Source: Gammaproteobacteria bacterium (ex Lamellibrachia satsuma)
Lineage (GTDB): Bacteria; Pseudomonadota; Gammaproteobacteria; Chromatiales; Chromatiaceae
NCBI GenBank assembly: GCA_019623805.1
Contig: CP053680.1
Location: 2,582,001-2,646,000 of the forward strand
DNA: 64,000 bases
Direction of reading: 5' to 3'
The translations under genes and the position numbers were made by a program. Shown here one piece after another: positions 31,696 to 41,595 of this stretch. Under the pieces are notes generated by a model. The model made no database searches. It was not told where the DNA came from and worked only from the letters and a program-made list of their open reading frames with translations. Within the stretch, counting starts at the first letter, position 1. Each line of letters begins with the position of its first letter.

Positions 31696-34600
31696 ATGAA
31701 GATTAACGAACCGAATACCGGAAAAGAGATCCCCATGCCAGACGATATGATTATCGTCTCCAGGACCGATCTCAAGGGCATAATCACCTATGCTGACAGT
31801 GCATTTGTGGAGATGGCGGGCTTCAGTGAAGCTGAATTGGTCGGCAAGAACCACAATATCATCCGGCATCCCGATGTGCCTGCCGCAGCGTTCCAGGATC
31901 TATGGGTAACCATACAGGCAGGCAATCCCTGGACCGGTATCGTAAAAAACCGTGCCAAGAATGGTGATCACTATTGGGTAAAAGCCAATGTGATTCCAAT
32001 CTTTGAGCATGGGCAAGTCAAAGAGTATATGTCGGTGCGCACCAAACCTACACAGGAGGAGGTTCGGGGTGCCGAGTCACTCTATGCAGCGATCAATGGT
32101 GGCTCCTTCAAGGGTGACGGACTTTTGACCCGCATGTTCAAGTCCCTGTTTAATCTGCCCCTGCTGAAGAAGTTTTATCTGGTGATGGCATTTATGGCGG
32201 TCAGCTTTCTGCTATCCGGTCTGGTTGCCTGGTTACCGATGCATGAGGCTGAAGCGCAGTGGCACGGATATCAGACTGAGGTTGCCGAAAGGCAGTCACT
32301 GTTGTCAGAGATGAAGTCTCAGTTCGGTTATGGTGGAGCGATCCACAACTTCAAGAACTATGTGCTTCGGGGCGCGCAGAAGTATGCGGATCGCTTCAAA
32401 ACGAACCACCAGTCTCTGCTCGTCGCGCTGGATCAGTATGGTCGCTTGAGCGGGCTGACGGAGGATGAGCGAACGGCATTGGCAGGTATTCGCAGTGTTG
32501 CGGATAACTATCGGGTTATGCTCGACAAGATTCAACCGATGGTGATGGGGCAGGCGTCTGCTGGTGCCATCGACAAGGTGGTAAAGGTCAGCGATAAACC
32601 TGCGCTTGAGGGTTTCGGTGCACTCAATGCCGCATATGAAAAGATGACGACTGCCCGCACCCGGACGTTGGGAGAGACCATTGGTTTTGGCAAGTTCATT
32701 TCATCAGCCATGCCGCCGGTTGGCTTCGTAATCCTGGCGCTGTTTTTCTACCTGGCCCTACAGCGTGGTGTGCTGAAACCTTTGCAGGCCTCACAGGGCT
32801 TTTTTCGACGCATCGCTGAGGGACACTATGCCGATGATATCGAACTGCGCCGCGGGGATGAGATTGGAGATCTCTATCGCGGCATCAAGTCGATGCAGAC
32901 GAAACTGGGCTATGACGTGAATGAGGCACGTGAACGGGCCGACAGCTCCGCCCGTATCAAAACTGCGCTGGATAATGTCTCCAGTTGCGTGATGATGGCC
33001 GATAATGACCGCAATATCTTCTATATGAACAAGCGGGTCAAGAAGCTGTTTAAAGAGGCGGAAGAGGATATCCGCAAAGATCTCACGGAATTCGATGCCG
33101 ATCATTTGATGGGCGCCAGTATCGATGCTTTCCACAAACACCCCGGGCACCAGGCGAAGATGCTTGCAACCCTTTCCCAGACACATAAGTCAGAGTTGAT
33201 GGTGGGTGGCCGCACCATGCGTATCGTCGCCAATCCGGTTATTGCGGAAGATGGTAAACGTCTGGGTACAGCGGTGGAGTGGAGTGACCGTACCGAAGAG
33301 GTGGCAGTCGAGAATGAGCTGGAGAATATCGTGGCAGCCACCCTGCATGGTGACTTGTCGCAACGGGTCGAACTGGAAAACAAGACGGGTTTTTTCAAGC
33401 ATCTGGGACAGGGCATCAATGCTTTGATCGAACAGATAAACAGTGTTTTCAATGATGTTGCCGTCACGCTGCAGCGGGTCTCCAATGGAGATCTAAGTGA
33501 GCGGATCAATAGCCAATACAGCGGCACTTTCGGTGAGGTGAAAGATAACGTCAATGAGACCATGGACAATCTGCGCAGCATAATTACTGATCTGCGGGAT
33601 TCGATGGATGTGGTGCGAACGGCTTCAGGTGAAATTTCATCAGGTAATAACAGCCTCTCCAGCCGTACCGAGCAACAGGCCAGCAGTCTTGAAGAGACTG
33701 CCTCCAGCATGGAAGAGTTGACCAGCACGGTGCGCAACAATGCCGGCAACGCCCAGCAGGCAAACCAGCTTGCAGGAAGTGCCAGAAAAACCGCAGAGAA
33801 AGGTGGTGAGGTGGTACAGCGGGCAGTGTCGGCAATGGATGAAATCAATGAGGCCAGCAACAGGATTGCCGAGATCATCGGTGTGATCGACGAGATCGCT
33901 TTTCAGACCAATCTGCTGGCGCTGAATGCCTCGGTCGAAGCGGCACGCGCCGGTGAACAGGGACGGGGTTTTGCCGTGGTCGCCACCGAGGTACGTAACC
34001 TTGCCGGCCGCAGTGCGACTGCTGCTAAAGAGATCAAGGAGTTGATTCAGGACAGTGCGCACAAAGTACAAATCGGTTCTGCGTTGGTCAATGAATCCGG
34101 TGAGACACTTGGTGAGATCGTCGTCGGCGTCAAGAAGGTGGGAGACATCGTTTCGGAGATTGCCGCATCGAGTCAGGAGCAGGCGACGGGTATCGATCAG
34201 GTCAACCAAACGGTGACCAGCATGGATGAGATGACTCAGCAGAATGCCGCGCTGGCGGAACAGACCTCTGCGGCAGCCTCATCCATGAGGGATAAAGCCC
34301 AGGAGATGGATGGTCTGATGAATTTCTTCAATCTCGATATTAAAGTACAGGCAGAGGTGACTCACAGCGTAAATCATGCCGACTTTGATTTTCATGCAGC
34401 CAGAGCGGCTCATCTCTCATGGAAAATGCGGTTACGGGAATTTCTCGATGGCAATGAAAGCATGAGCAATGATGAGGCAGTATCCCATCGTGATTGTGCG
34501 CTGGGAAAATGGCTCTACGGTTTTGCCATGGCAGAGTATGGCCATATTCAGCAGATGCAGGAGATGGAGCGGTTGCATGAAGAGATGCATGGCATCATCA

Positions 34601-34728
34601 AGGGTGTGGTATCGCTGAAGAATGCCGGATCCATAGTGGAGGCGGAAGAAGCCTATAGCGGCATCGGGCCGCTATCCGAACAGATCGTGGGTCTACTTAA
34701 ACAGGTAGAGGATCAGGTGGATGTTTGA
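31696..34728 (+). CDS. Aer-like PAS receptor with periplasmic domain and C-terminal CZB zinc-binding domain
   Basis: The 1010-residue receptor is paralogous to its upstream neighbour. The N-terminal PAS domain (about 15-120) is followed by a membrane helix (about 155-178), a periplasmic helical domain (180-330), a second helix (about 333-357), HAMP, PAS, HAMP-like repeats and the MCP domain. After the MCP domain it continues with a CZB-type domain (about residues 900-1000; [33 protein letters not shown]) whose His and Cys residues match known zinc ligands of the family. It lacks the WEEF docking tail. Zinc or hypochlorite sensing is known for CZB proteins; here it is inference. Confidence 0.92.
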   Translation: MKINEPNTGKEIPMPDDMIIVSRTDLKGIITYADSAFVEMAGFSEAELVGKNHNIIRHPDVPAAAFQDLWVTIQAGNPWTGIVKNRAKNGDHYWVKANVIPIFEHGQVKEYMSVRTKPTQEEVRGAESLYAAINGGSFKGDGLLTRMFKSLFNLPLLKKFYLVMAFMAVSFLLSGLVAWLPMHEAEAQWHGYQTEVAERQSLLSEMKSQFGYGGAIHNFKNYVLRGAQKYADRFKTNHQSLLVALDQYGRLSGLTEDERTALAGIRSVADNYRVMLDKIQPMVMGQASAGAIDKVVKVSDKPALEGFGALNAAYEKMTTARTRTLGETIGFGKFISSAMPPVGFVILALFFYLALQRGVLKPLQASQGFFRRIAEGHYADDIELRRGDEIGDLYRGIKSMQTKLGYDVNEARERADSSARIKTALDNVSSCVMMADNDRNIFYMNKRVKKLFKEAEEDIRKDLTEFDADHLMGASIDAFHKHPGHQAKMLATLSQTHKSELMVGGRTMRIVANPVIAEDGKRLGTAVEWSDRTEEVAVENELENIVAATLHGDLSQRVELENKTGFFKHLGQGINALIEQINSVFNDVAVTLQRVSNGDLSERINSQYSGTFGEVKDNVNETMDNLRSIITDLRDSMDVVRTASGEISSGNNSLSSRTEQQASSLEETASSMEELTSTVRNNAGNAQQANQLAGSARKTAEKGGEVVQRAVSAMDEINEASNRIAEIIGVIDEIAFQTNLLALNASVEAARAGEQGRGFAVVATEVRNLAGRSATAAKEIKELIQDSAHKVQIGSALVNESGETLGEIVVGVKKVGDIVSEIAASSQEQATGIDQVNQTVTSMDEMTQQNAALAEQTSAAASSMRDKAQEMDGLMNFFNLDIKVQAEVTHSVNHADFDFHAARAAHLSWKMRLREFLDGNESMSNDEAVSHRDCALGKWLYGFAMAEYGHIQQMQEMERLHEEMHGIIKGVVSLKNAGSIVEAEEAYSGIGPLSEQIVGLLKQVEDQVDV

Positions 34729-34761
34729 CCGATCGATACAACAGGTTATCAGGAGAGCGAA

Positions 34762-35271
34762 ATGACCCCGGCTGAAACAACAGTGAGTGAAGCAGAAACA
34801 TCTGTCGGAGTGGGTGGTCAGTATCTCAGCTTTACGCTTGGCGGAGAGGATTATGGTGTGGACATTCTGCGGGTGCAGGAGATCAAGGGTTGGGAGGCCG
34901 TGCGTCCGCTTCCTGATACGCCGGACTATGTAAAAGGCGTGCTGGATCTGCGCGGAGAGATTGTGCCGATTATCGATCTGCGAACCCGTCTCAGGCTTGA
35001 TCATGCCGAATATACACCGACTACGGTAACCATTGTGTTGACTGTGGAGAGTAAACGCGGGCAGAACTTCGTCGGCATTGTTGTTGACGGGGTTTCAGAT
35101 GTGCTTGATGTGCCAGGAGACGATGTACGAGCTGCGCCTGATCTGGGTACTCACATCAATACAAAATACATCATAGGCATGGTTACCCAAGGTGAGCGCA
35201 TGGTTGTGCTGCTGAATGTCGACAAGCTCTTTAATCCTGACGAGTTAGGATTGCCGGCGAGTATTGGTTAA
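34762..35271 (+). CDS. cheW: Chemotaxis adaptor CheW (second copy)
   Basis: The 169-residue CheW-fold protein has GGEDYGVDILRVQEIKGWE and DLRGEIVPIIDLRTR. It lies 33 bases after the CZB receptor and 47 before the ParA-like gene. Having two CheWs in one operon suggests separate pairing with the two receptor types, or array-lattice building (inference). Confidence 0.94.
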   Translation: MTPAETTVSEAETSVGVGGQYLSFTLGGEDYGVDILRVQEIKGWEAVRPLPDTPDYVKGVLDLRGEIVPIIDLRTRLRLDHAEYTPTTVTIVLTVESKRGQNFVGIVVDGVSDVLDVPGDDVRAAPDLGTHINTKYIIGMVTQGERMVVLLNVDKLFNPDELGLPASIG

Positions 35272-35318
35272 GTATTGTGCCGTGAAAGCGAAGAGACGGA
35301 ATAGGAGTGATTTGATTC

Positions 35319-36077
35319 ATGCGCAGGATTGCAGTCATCAACCAGAAGGGTGGGGTGGGAAAGACCACGATTACCACCAATCTGGGGCATGCACTGGCCC
35401 TGCTCGGGCATCGTGTCACTGTGATCGATCTGGATCCTCAGGGTCAGCTGGCGGCGAGTTTCGGTATCTTCCGGCCACCATCGAAAGGTATCGGCCAAGT
35501 GCTTCTGGAAGGGCTGGATATCGAATCCGTACGAGTCAGTGCCAGGGATCTGGTGACTTTGATACCTGCTGGAAACAGGTTGCATAAAGTGGAGGAGTTG
35601 CACGAAGGCGGCGCAACGCGTGCGCGCTTGTTACAGGCCGCGCTGCAGGAAAAGCTGCAGGATCAGGCGTTCGTGTTATATGACTGCCCGCCCTCCTCCG
35701 GAATGTTGGTGGCGAATGCAGTATTTGCGGCAGATGAGGTGTTGATACCGGTCACTGGAGACTATCTCTCTCTCAATGGGCTGGCAAAAATGATGGCAAC
35801 ACTGAAAAAATTTGAGCCTTTTTTGGAAAAACCCCTACAACAGTGGATTGAGCTAAGTCGTTTGATTCCGCGTCGGCGGCTTGCCAAAGAGGTACAGGCC
35901 AAAGTGCTTGAGCATTTTCCGGGACGTGTGTTGGCGACGCCGATTCGTGAGGCGGCGGTGATGGCGGAGTGCCCGGGCGCGGGGCGGACGATCTTCGAAT
36001 ACAGAGGTTCAAGTCGCTCGGCAAAAGAATTCAACTTACTCGCACAGGATGTAGTTGAGAGGAGAACCATGCAATGA
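35319..36077 (+). CDS. ParA-like ATPase for chemotaxis-array positioning (ParC/PpfA type)
   Basis: The 252-residue MinD/ParA-family ATPase has the deviant Walker A KGGVGKTT (residues 10-17), IDLDPQG and YDCPPSSG. Within chemotaxis operons such ATPases (ParC in Vibrio, PpfA in Rhodobacter sphaeroides) place or segregate receptor clusters. No ParB gene is adjacent, which argues against a plasmid or chromosome partition role. The stop overlaps the STAS gene by four bases (ATGA). Confidence 0.88.
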   Translation: MRRIAVINQKGGVGKTTITTNLGHALALLGHRVTVIDLDPQGQLAASFGIFRPPSKGIGQVLLEGLDIESVRVSARDLVTLIPAGNRLHKVEELHEGGATRARLLQAALQEKLQDQAFVLYDCPPSSGMLVANAVFAADEVLIPVTGDYLSLNGLAKMMATLKKFEPFLEKPLQQWIELSRLIPRRRLAKEVQAKVLEHFPGRVLATPIREAAVMAECPGAGRTIFEYRGSSRSAKEFNLLAQDVVERRTMQ

Positions 36078-36502
36078 CGACACGGAATAAAAGTAGTGAC
36101 CCGGTAATGAATCATGACCCACTTCAGGAAATGGAGTCGTCAGCGGAACCGGCGGATGACGGGGAGGGATTGAATGCTACTTCCCCTGGTGTTGAAGCAA
36201 CAGTACCAGCTGCAAAAGAGAATGTTGTGTCATTGGGCGAAAGCCTGACCATTCAGGAAGTGGCCGGGATGCGGGAAACATTGAGGCAATCGCTCGAACT
36301 GGGTGGTACCGTGACCTTGAATGCCGGGGAAGTCGATCAGGTGGATGGCGCAGGCATTCAACTTTTATGCACCTTTGCAAAAGAGGCTGTGAATCAACAT
36401 ATCGAAATAAAATGGGGCGCAACAACGGAGAAGCTGCAATCTGCAGCTGAACTGTTGGGATTGGCTGAAGTCTTGAAGCTGTCAATAAAAGAAGCGGCAT
36501 GA
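36074..36502 (+). CDS. STAS-domain protein, likely not phosphorylatable
   Basis: The 142-residue protein has an acidic, unstructured N-terminus (about 1-50) and a STAS domain (55-140). The site that carries a Ser or Thr in anti-sigma antagonists reads VDGAGIQLL, so the usual acceptor is missing. Translationally coupled to the ParA-like gene (ATGA overlap). It may act as a fixed protein-protein adaptor in the array (inference). Confidence 0.8.
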   Translation: MTTRNKSSDPVMNHDPLQEMESSAEPADDGEGLNATSPGVEATVPAAKENVVSLGESLTIQEVAGMRETLRQSLELGGTVTLNAGEVDQVDGAGIQLLCTFAKEAVNQHIEIKWGATTEKLQSAAELLGLAEVLKLSIKEAA

Positions 36503-36526
36503 ATCGATGGGGATCGGAGAAACCTG

Positions 36527-37093
36527 ATGAATAAAGCATCAATAGCGCCATCGACGGCGAAGCAACCTGATCTTGATTGGAGTCAGGTGCGGGAAACAAT
36601 GCGAATGCTCAATCTCGCAGTTGCACAGATCGATATGGCAATGCGGGAAGGCGAGGAGTCGATTCAAACACTCAGTGAATCTTTTACCTCAATGATCGCC
36701 AGTGTGGGCGCCATTGCGCAGACCGCCGGTCAGTTACAGTGCCGGGATGAAAATGCCGGGGTGATAACCATAATCGAGCAGGAAGGGGCAGATGTATCAG
36801 CCAAGATGCAGGCAAGCATCATGGCATTCCAGTTTTACGATAAGCTTTCGCAGCGGCTCTCTCATGTGAACCATGCACTTGAGGCGTTGGGGGAACTGGT
36901 GGGTGATCAGGGTAGACTCTATAACCCACATGAGTGGACCGATCTGCAAGGTAAAATCAGGGCGCGCTACAGCATGCGAGAAGAGCAGGAGATGTTTGAC
37001 GCCTTGCTGTCCGGCGCCACCATAGAACAAGCGCTGCAGATGGGGATTGAAGCGATGCATGAGGCAGAAGACGATGATATCGAACTGTTTTAA
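36527..37093 (+). CDS. CheZ-like helical protein with D-x3-Q motif and -IELF tail
   Basis: The 188-residue protein is mostly helical. The segment FQFYDKLSQRL places Asp105 and Gln109 four residues apart on a helix, as Asp143 and Gln147 of CheZ, the pair that dephosphorylates CheY-P. The C-terminus is DDDIELF, an acidic-hydrophobic tail comparable in position to the CheY-binding C-terminal peptide of CheZ. Overall similarity to CheZ is too weak for a firm name. No other CheZ, CheC or CheX is in the operon, so this protein is the best candidate for the missing CheY phosphatase (inference). Confidence 0.6.
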   Translation: MNKASIAPSTAKQPDLDWSQVRETMRMLNLAVAQIDMAMREGEESIQTLSESFTSMIASVGAIAQTAGQLQCRDENAGVITIIEQEGADVSAKMQASIMAFQFYDKLSQRLSHVNHALEALGELVGDQGRLYNPHEWTDLQGKIRARYSMREEQEMFDALLSGATIEQALQMGIEAMHEAEDDDIELF

Positions 37094-37262
37094 AACGCCG
37101 TTCTTGATCTATTCAGAACGACATGAACTCAAAACTTGAATTAAACAAATCACGAAGCAGTTCGGAGTAGGCACGCAGGGGCACAGCATGGGATTTCTTT
37201 GCTGTATTCTGTGTGCGACATAACCCGACCTACAGAAAAACAGATTGAAGGACCAAACAGCA

Positions 37263-38099
37263 ATGCGCGACAGAGAGTTTGAGTTTACCCGTGCGGACTT
37301 TGAGTTTTTACGCGGCATTGCGAACCAGCGTACCGGTATAGTCGTCTCCGATGATAAATTCGATATGTTCTATTCCCGACTATCGCGCCGGGTACGCAAA
37401 CTTGGGATGGCAACCTTCAGTGAATATTGCGACCTGATACGCGCTAACCAGGATGGAGATGAAATGGTGGAGTTGGTCAACTCCATCACGACCAATCTCA
37501 CAGCTTTTTTTCGCGAAAACCACCACTTCGAGTATCTTGCCAATACAGTGATTCCGGAATTGCTGGCGAAAAATTCCGCTGAACGGAATATCCGCATCTG
37601 GTCTGCCGGTTGTTCTACCGGCGAAGAACCCTATTCACTCTCCATTACTTTGAATGAAGTCCTGGCACAAGTTGCTGGATGGGACGTGAAGGTTCTTGCT
37701 ACAGATATTGACTCCAATGTACTTGCCCGTGCTGCAAGTGGTGTCTATCCGATGGAAAGAGTAAATGGATTGGACAAAGCGCGTCTGAGACGTTGGTTTC
37801 AGAAGGGTAAAGGGGAGCTTGGCGGCAAGGCGAGATTGAAGCCTGAGGTTTGCAGACTGATCGAGTTTGGCCAACTGAACCTGATGCAGAAATGGTCGGT
37901 TGATTCACCCAAGGATGTGATCTTCTGTCGCAACGTAATTATCTATTTCGATAAGGAGTCAAAGATTAAGCTGATTGATCGTTATGCCGATAACCTGAAA
38001 GTGGGTGGCTATCTTTTTATTGGGCACTCCGAATCACTGTTCAAACTCACAGATCGTTTTGAATTGATAGGCCAGACAATCTATCGAAAGGTGAAATAG
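37263..38099 (+). CDS. cheR: Chemotaxis protein methyltransferase CheR
   Basis: The 278-residue protein has the helical N-domain (FTRADFEFLRGIANQRTGI), the SAM motif IWSAGCSTGEEPYSL and the late motif DVIFCRNVIIYFD. CheR methylates receptor glutamates. I chose the ATG at 37263 because AAGGA lies 12 bases upstream; a TTG 18 bases earlier sits before it. A spacer of about 170 bases separates it from the CheZ-like gene. Confidence 0.96.
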   Translation: MRDREFEFTRADFEFLRGIANQRTGIVVSDDKFDMFYSRLSRRVRKLGMATFSEYCDLIRANQDGDEMVELVNSITTNLTAFFRENHHFEYLANTVIPELLAKNSAERNIRIWSAGCSTGEEPYSLSITLNEVLAQVAGWDVKVLATDIDSNVLARAASGVYPMERVNGLDKARLRRWFQKGKGELGGKARLKPEVCRLIEFGQLNLMQKWSVDSPKDVIFCRNVIIYFDKESKIKLIDRYADNLKVGGYLFIGHSESLFKLTDRFELIGQTIYRKVK

Positions 38100-38106
38100 C
38101 AGTGAC

Positions 38107-38733
38107 ATGATGCATAAGGAACTGACCAGTTCTCTACCGGGGTTTGAGACGATCAACCGGTATTGGGATCGAAATCATAAGATGCCGGCGGCCAAGATTC
38201 TGCCGGGAGAATATTATGTGACGACCAATGACGAGATCATAACCACAGTACTGGGTTCCTGTGTGTCGGCGTGTATTTGGGACACTGTTTTCGGTATCGG
38301 TGGTATGAACCATTTCATGCTGCCTCTGAGTGACAGCGGTTCCTGGGGGGGGAGTGATCTTGTGAGCACCTCCACCCGGTACGGGAACTACGCCATGGAG
38401 CATATGATCAACGATATTTTGCGTCACGGTGGGCATCGTCCCAATCTGTCTGTGAAGATCTTTGGGGATGGCAAGATTATCAGTGGAATGTCGGATGTTG
38501 GAGAAAAAAACATTCAGTTCATCCGCGAATATATTGAGCAGGAACAGTTAAGGCTTTTAGGTGAGGATGTCGGTGATATCTACCCCAGAAAGGTTGTTTT
38601 CTATCCCGCCAGTGGCAGGGTGAGAATAAAGAAACTCAAACATATGCACAACGATACAGTAGTCAAGCGCGAGGTTGCCTATCAGCACGATATTGAAGAA
38701 GCGCCAGTGGTGGGTGAGGTGGAGCTTTTCTGA
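38107..38733 (+). CDS. cheD: Receptor glutamine deamidase CheD with -VELF tail
   Basis: The 208-residue protein has the CheD catalytic Cys in TVLGSCVSACIWD and the His in GGMNHFMLP. CheD deamidates receptor glutamines and in some species regulates a phosphatase (CheC). The protein extends beyond the core fold and ends GEVELF, the same final residues as a receptor further down the operon and nearly the same as the CheZ-like protein. It lies seven bases after cheR. Confidence 0.94.
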   Translation: MMHKELTSSLPGFETINRYWDRNHKMPAAKILPGEYYVTTNDEIITTVLGSCVSACIWDTVFGIGGMNHFMLPLSDSGSWGGSDLVSTSTRYGNYAMEHMINDILRHGGHRPNLSVKIFGDGKIISGMSDVGEKNIQFIREYIEQEQLRLLGEDVGDIYPRKVVFYPASGRVRIKKLKHMHNDTVVKREVAYQHDIEEAPVVGEVELF

Positions 38734-38779
38734 TTAATAACAAACGAGAAGGTTTAGTTGTAGCGATGGAAGAAAAATC

Positions 38780-39850
38780 ATGATCAAGGTTCTGGTGGTG
38801 GATGATTCAGCGCTGGTGCGCCAGTTGTTGACATCAATCCTGAGTGACGATCCCGGGATCGAAGTGGTAGGAAGTGCCGCCGATCCTTTTGTGGCGCGTG
38901 ACAAGATAAAGAAGCTGAACCCTGACGTTTTGACGCTTGATGTTGAGATGCCGCGCATGGACGGTGTTACATTTCTCGGCAATCTGATGCGTCTGCGCCC
39001 GATGCCGGTGGTGATGGTATCCACCCTGACGGAACAGGGTGCCGACGTCACGCTGCGTGCACTCGAGGCTGGTGCGGTGGACTTTGTTTCCAAGCCGAAA
39101 CTGGATGTGGCCCACGAGTTGCCCGAATATTCGGAAGAGATCATTGGCAAGGTCAAGGCGGCGGCCAATGCCAGGGTGCGGGCACTGGAACGGCGACCGG
39201 CCAATAAAACCAAGGTCACCAAAAAATTGAGTGCCGATGCAGTGCTTTCCAAGCCTGTGATGAAAAAACATTTCCGCACCACGGACAGAATCATCGGCAT
39301 CGGTTCATCCACTGGCGGTACGGAGGCGATCAAGGACGTGCTGCGTGATCTGCCGCCTAATATGCCTGGTATCGTGATATCACAGCATATTCCCGAAGCC
39401 TTCAGTGGTCCGTTTGCCCAGCGGGTCAACAGCATTACAGCCCTGACCGTGCTCGAAGCCACTGATGGTCAACAGGTTCTGCCGGGACATGTCTATATCG
39501 CTCCGGGTAACCGTCATCTCATCATAAAGCGGGATGGTGCGCGATATATCTGCAAGCTGAACGATGGTCCTCCGGTTAATCGCCACAAGCCATCGGTGGA
39601 TGTCATGTTTCGCTCTCTTTCCCAGAATGCGGGGGCTAATGCCATTGCCGTTATGTTGACCGGTATGGGGGATGACGGGGCTGCAGGGATGGGATAGATG
39701 AGGCAAGCAGGTTCTCCAACCATTGCACAGGATGAGAGGACGAGCGTTGTTTGGGGCATGCCTGGAGAGGCGGTGAAACGGGGTTTTGTGGAGGAAGTCC
39801 TTTCGTTAAACAAGATCGGCAAACGCTTGCAGGAGTTGAGTTCCGAATAG
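38780..39850 (+). pseudogene. cheB: Chemotaxis methylesterase CheB interrupted by an in-frame amber codon
   Basis: The frame encodes receiver ([25 protein letters not shown]) and methylesterase domains (catalytic Ser in [11 protein letters not shown], His in [10 protein letters not shown], Asp in LTGMGDDGA). At 39695-39697 codon 306 is TAG. Without any frame change, homology continues after it (MRQAGSPTIAQDE, VVWGMPGEAV) to a TAG at 39848. The 305-residue product would keep all three catalytic residues but lose the last 50, which pack the domain. Options are a recent nonsense mutation, stop read-through or a sequence error. The upstream and downstream genes look healthy. Confidence 0.85.
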
Positions 39851-39890
39851 TATCCGGGATGATGTTTGCTGCCCAATTCCAAAAAGAGGC

Positions 39891-39917
39891 TAAGGTTTTT
39901 TCCGGTCTCGCCGATAA
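39891..39917 (+). promoter_or_regulatory. Second sigma-28-type promoter, upstream of receptor gene
   Basis: TAAG, 15 bases, GCCGATAA. The -10 element is a full match to the FliA consensus and the -35 differs by one base. It lies 69 bases before the GTG start of the following receptor gene, so the last three genes of the cluster can be transcribed independently of the long operon. Confidence 0.75.
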
Positions 39918-39985
39918 GCAGTAAAGAGCCCGGCAAGTCAAACCAGCTGTAACGGGTTGCATTTTTCGAAACTGGACGCTGTAGA

Positions 39986-41197
39986 GTGAAAGCCGAATAT
40001 CTGAAAACCCATTGGATACCCTATCTGGCAAGCGTGGTGCTGTTTGTCGCTGTGCTGGCGCTGGGTTCAGGTTGGTTTGAAGCGGGTGCTTTTGTGACGC
40101 TGACGGCCTTATGGGGAGTACAGCATCGCCGACTCTATCAAGCGGATCGGGACAAGGCGCGAACCCTGAGTGCAACCGAAGGTGGATCAGCACTTGCTTC
40201 CGAAATGCAGGGATTGGCAGATGATCTGCAAACCGGTGTCAGTGGTCTGACGGGGTCACTGGAGCATGAGTTGAGTCAGATTCGATCGCTGGTTGGCGAT
40301 GCCGTCGGTACCCTGCAAGGCAGTTTCAATGGCATAAATGATCAATCCCAGGCCCAGTTGGACATGGTTCACGCGATGTTGGCCAATGTTGCGGACAATA
40401 TCGAAAATGAGAACGGGCGGGTGTCGTTTGCGGAATTTGCCCATGAGACGGACAAGGTTTTGCGGTTTTTTGTCAATCATGTTGTCGAGATCAGCCAAAA
40501 CACCATGTATATGGTGGAAACCATCGAGGATATGGCATCCCAGATGGATAAGGCCGATGCGCTGCTGAACGATGTCAAAATGATTGCCGATCAGACCAAC
40601 CTGCTGGCGCTGAATGCGGCCATAGAAGCAGCTCGCGCCGGAGAGGCTGGACGGGGGTTTGCGGTGGTGGCTGACGAGGTGCGCAAGCTCTCGCAGCGTT
40701 CGAACCGTTTCAACGACGAGATACGTGGAGTCATTGTCGGTTCCCGCGATAGTATTTCCGAAGCCAAGAATTCGGTGGCAAAGCTTGCCACCAAGGATAT
40801 GACTTTTGCGATTCAGTCCAAATCCAAGGTTGATGAGATGATGGAGCAGATCGGTCAGATGAATGAAAGCACTGCTTTGCATCTCTCTCAAGTCTCCGAG
40901 ATGTCCGGCCGGATCAACTACTTGGTGGGCGACGCGGTACGCTCGTTGCAGTTTGAAGACATTGTTCGGCAATTAGCGGGTTATAGTGAACACCATATTG
41001 GACGCCTGAATGAGATTTTCAGGCGTGTACAGTCAGACATTGATGGCATGATGCAGGATCCGGCTGGCAGTGTCGGGACTTTTGCAGTGAAAATGGGGCA
41101 GTTGCGGGTCATGATCCATGAAGAATTCTCGCAGGAACAGGCGCACAAGCCGGTGGATCAGGCATCCATGGACGAGGGTGATGTGGAGTTATTTTAG
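39986..41197 (+). CDS. MCP-like receptor without sensor domain, with D-x3-Q motif and -VELF tail
   Basis: The 403-residue protein (GTG start) has two N-terminal hydrophobic stretches (about 12-45) with hardly any periplasmic loop. A helical MCP-type signalling region follows with the tip motif [23 protein letters not shown]. There is no HAMP or ligand domain. After the signalling region, [11 protein letters not shown] puts Asp325 and Gln329 in a CheZ-like D-x3-Q arrangement. The protein ends DEGDVELF, as CheD does and nearly as the CheZ-like protein does. It may be an array scaffold or a membrane-bound phosphatase-like element (inference). Confidence 0.85.
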   Translation: MKAEYLKTHWIPYLASVVLFVAVLALGSGWFEAGAFVTLTALWGVQHRRLYQADRDKARTLSATEGGSALASEMQGLADDLQTGVSGLTGSLEHELSQIRSLVGDAVGTLQGSFNGINDQSQAQLDMVHAMLANVADNIENENGRVSFAEFAHETDKVLRFFVNHVVEISQNTMYMVETIEDMASQMDKADALLNDVKMIADQTNLLALNAAIEAARAGEAGRGFAVVADEVRKLSQRSNRFNDEIRGVIVGSRDSISEAKNSVAKLATKDMTFAIQSKSKVDEMMEQIGQMNESTALHLSQVSEMSGRINYLVGDAVRSLQFEDIVRQLAGYSEHHIGRLNEIFRRVQSDIDGMMQDPAGSVGTFAVKMGQLRVMIHEEFSQEQAHKPVDQASMDEGDVELF

Positions 41198-41254
41198 TGT
41201 TGACGGGGCCGGGTAGTGGGGCCGTCTGCTCACAGATGTATTTATTGGAAAGTC

Positions 41255-41575
41255 ATGGCGATTATTGCAAAAACTTCAGGTGATGGACGGCTTGTCCGGA
41301 TATTGATCAATGGGCGCTTTGATTTTTCGCAGCATGCGAATTTTCGCAATGCCTATACGATAGAGGATGCCTCTTACCGTCGTTATGAGATCGATCTGTC
41401 GAATACCTCCTACATGGATAGTTCCGCCTTGGGTATGTTGCTGGTGCTACGCGAGCGTGCAGGTGGAGATAAAGCGGATATTACGCTCATAGGCTTCAAT
41501 GATGAGGTCGGACAGATTCTGAACATCTCGCGTTTTGATAATCTTTTTAAACTCGAAAGACCCCAGGCAGCTTAG
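41255..41575 (+). CDS. STAS-domain protein (anti-sigma antagonist-like)
   Basis: The 106-residue single STAS domain has the conserved acceptor region YMDSSALGMLLVLRE, with serines that kinases phosphorylate in SpoIIAA-type proteins. I used the ATG at 41255 with GGAA upstream, not the earlier GTG. No cognate serine kinase or phosphatase is in the window. It is followed 20 bases later by a paralogous STAS gene. Confidence 0.87.
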   Translation: MAIIAKTSGDGRLVRILINGRFDFSQHANFRNAYTIEDASYRRYEIDLSNTSYMDSSALGMLLVLRERAGGDKADITLIGFNDEVGQILNISRFDNLFKLERPQAA

Positions 41576-41595
41576 GCCGGGTTACAGGAGGACAT

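Noticed and set aside
35319..36077. ParA-like gene considered as a plasmid partition marker
   Set aside because: No ParB, origin or replication gene nearby, and it is embedded and coupled in the chemotaxis operon.
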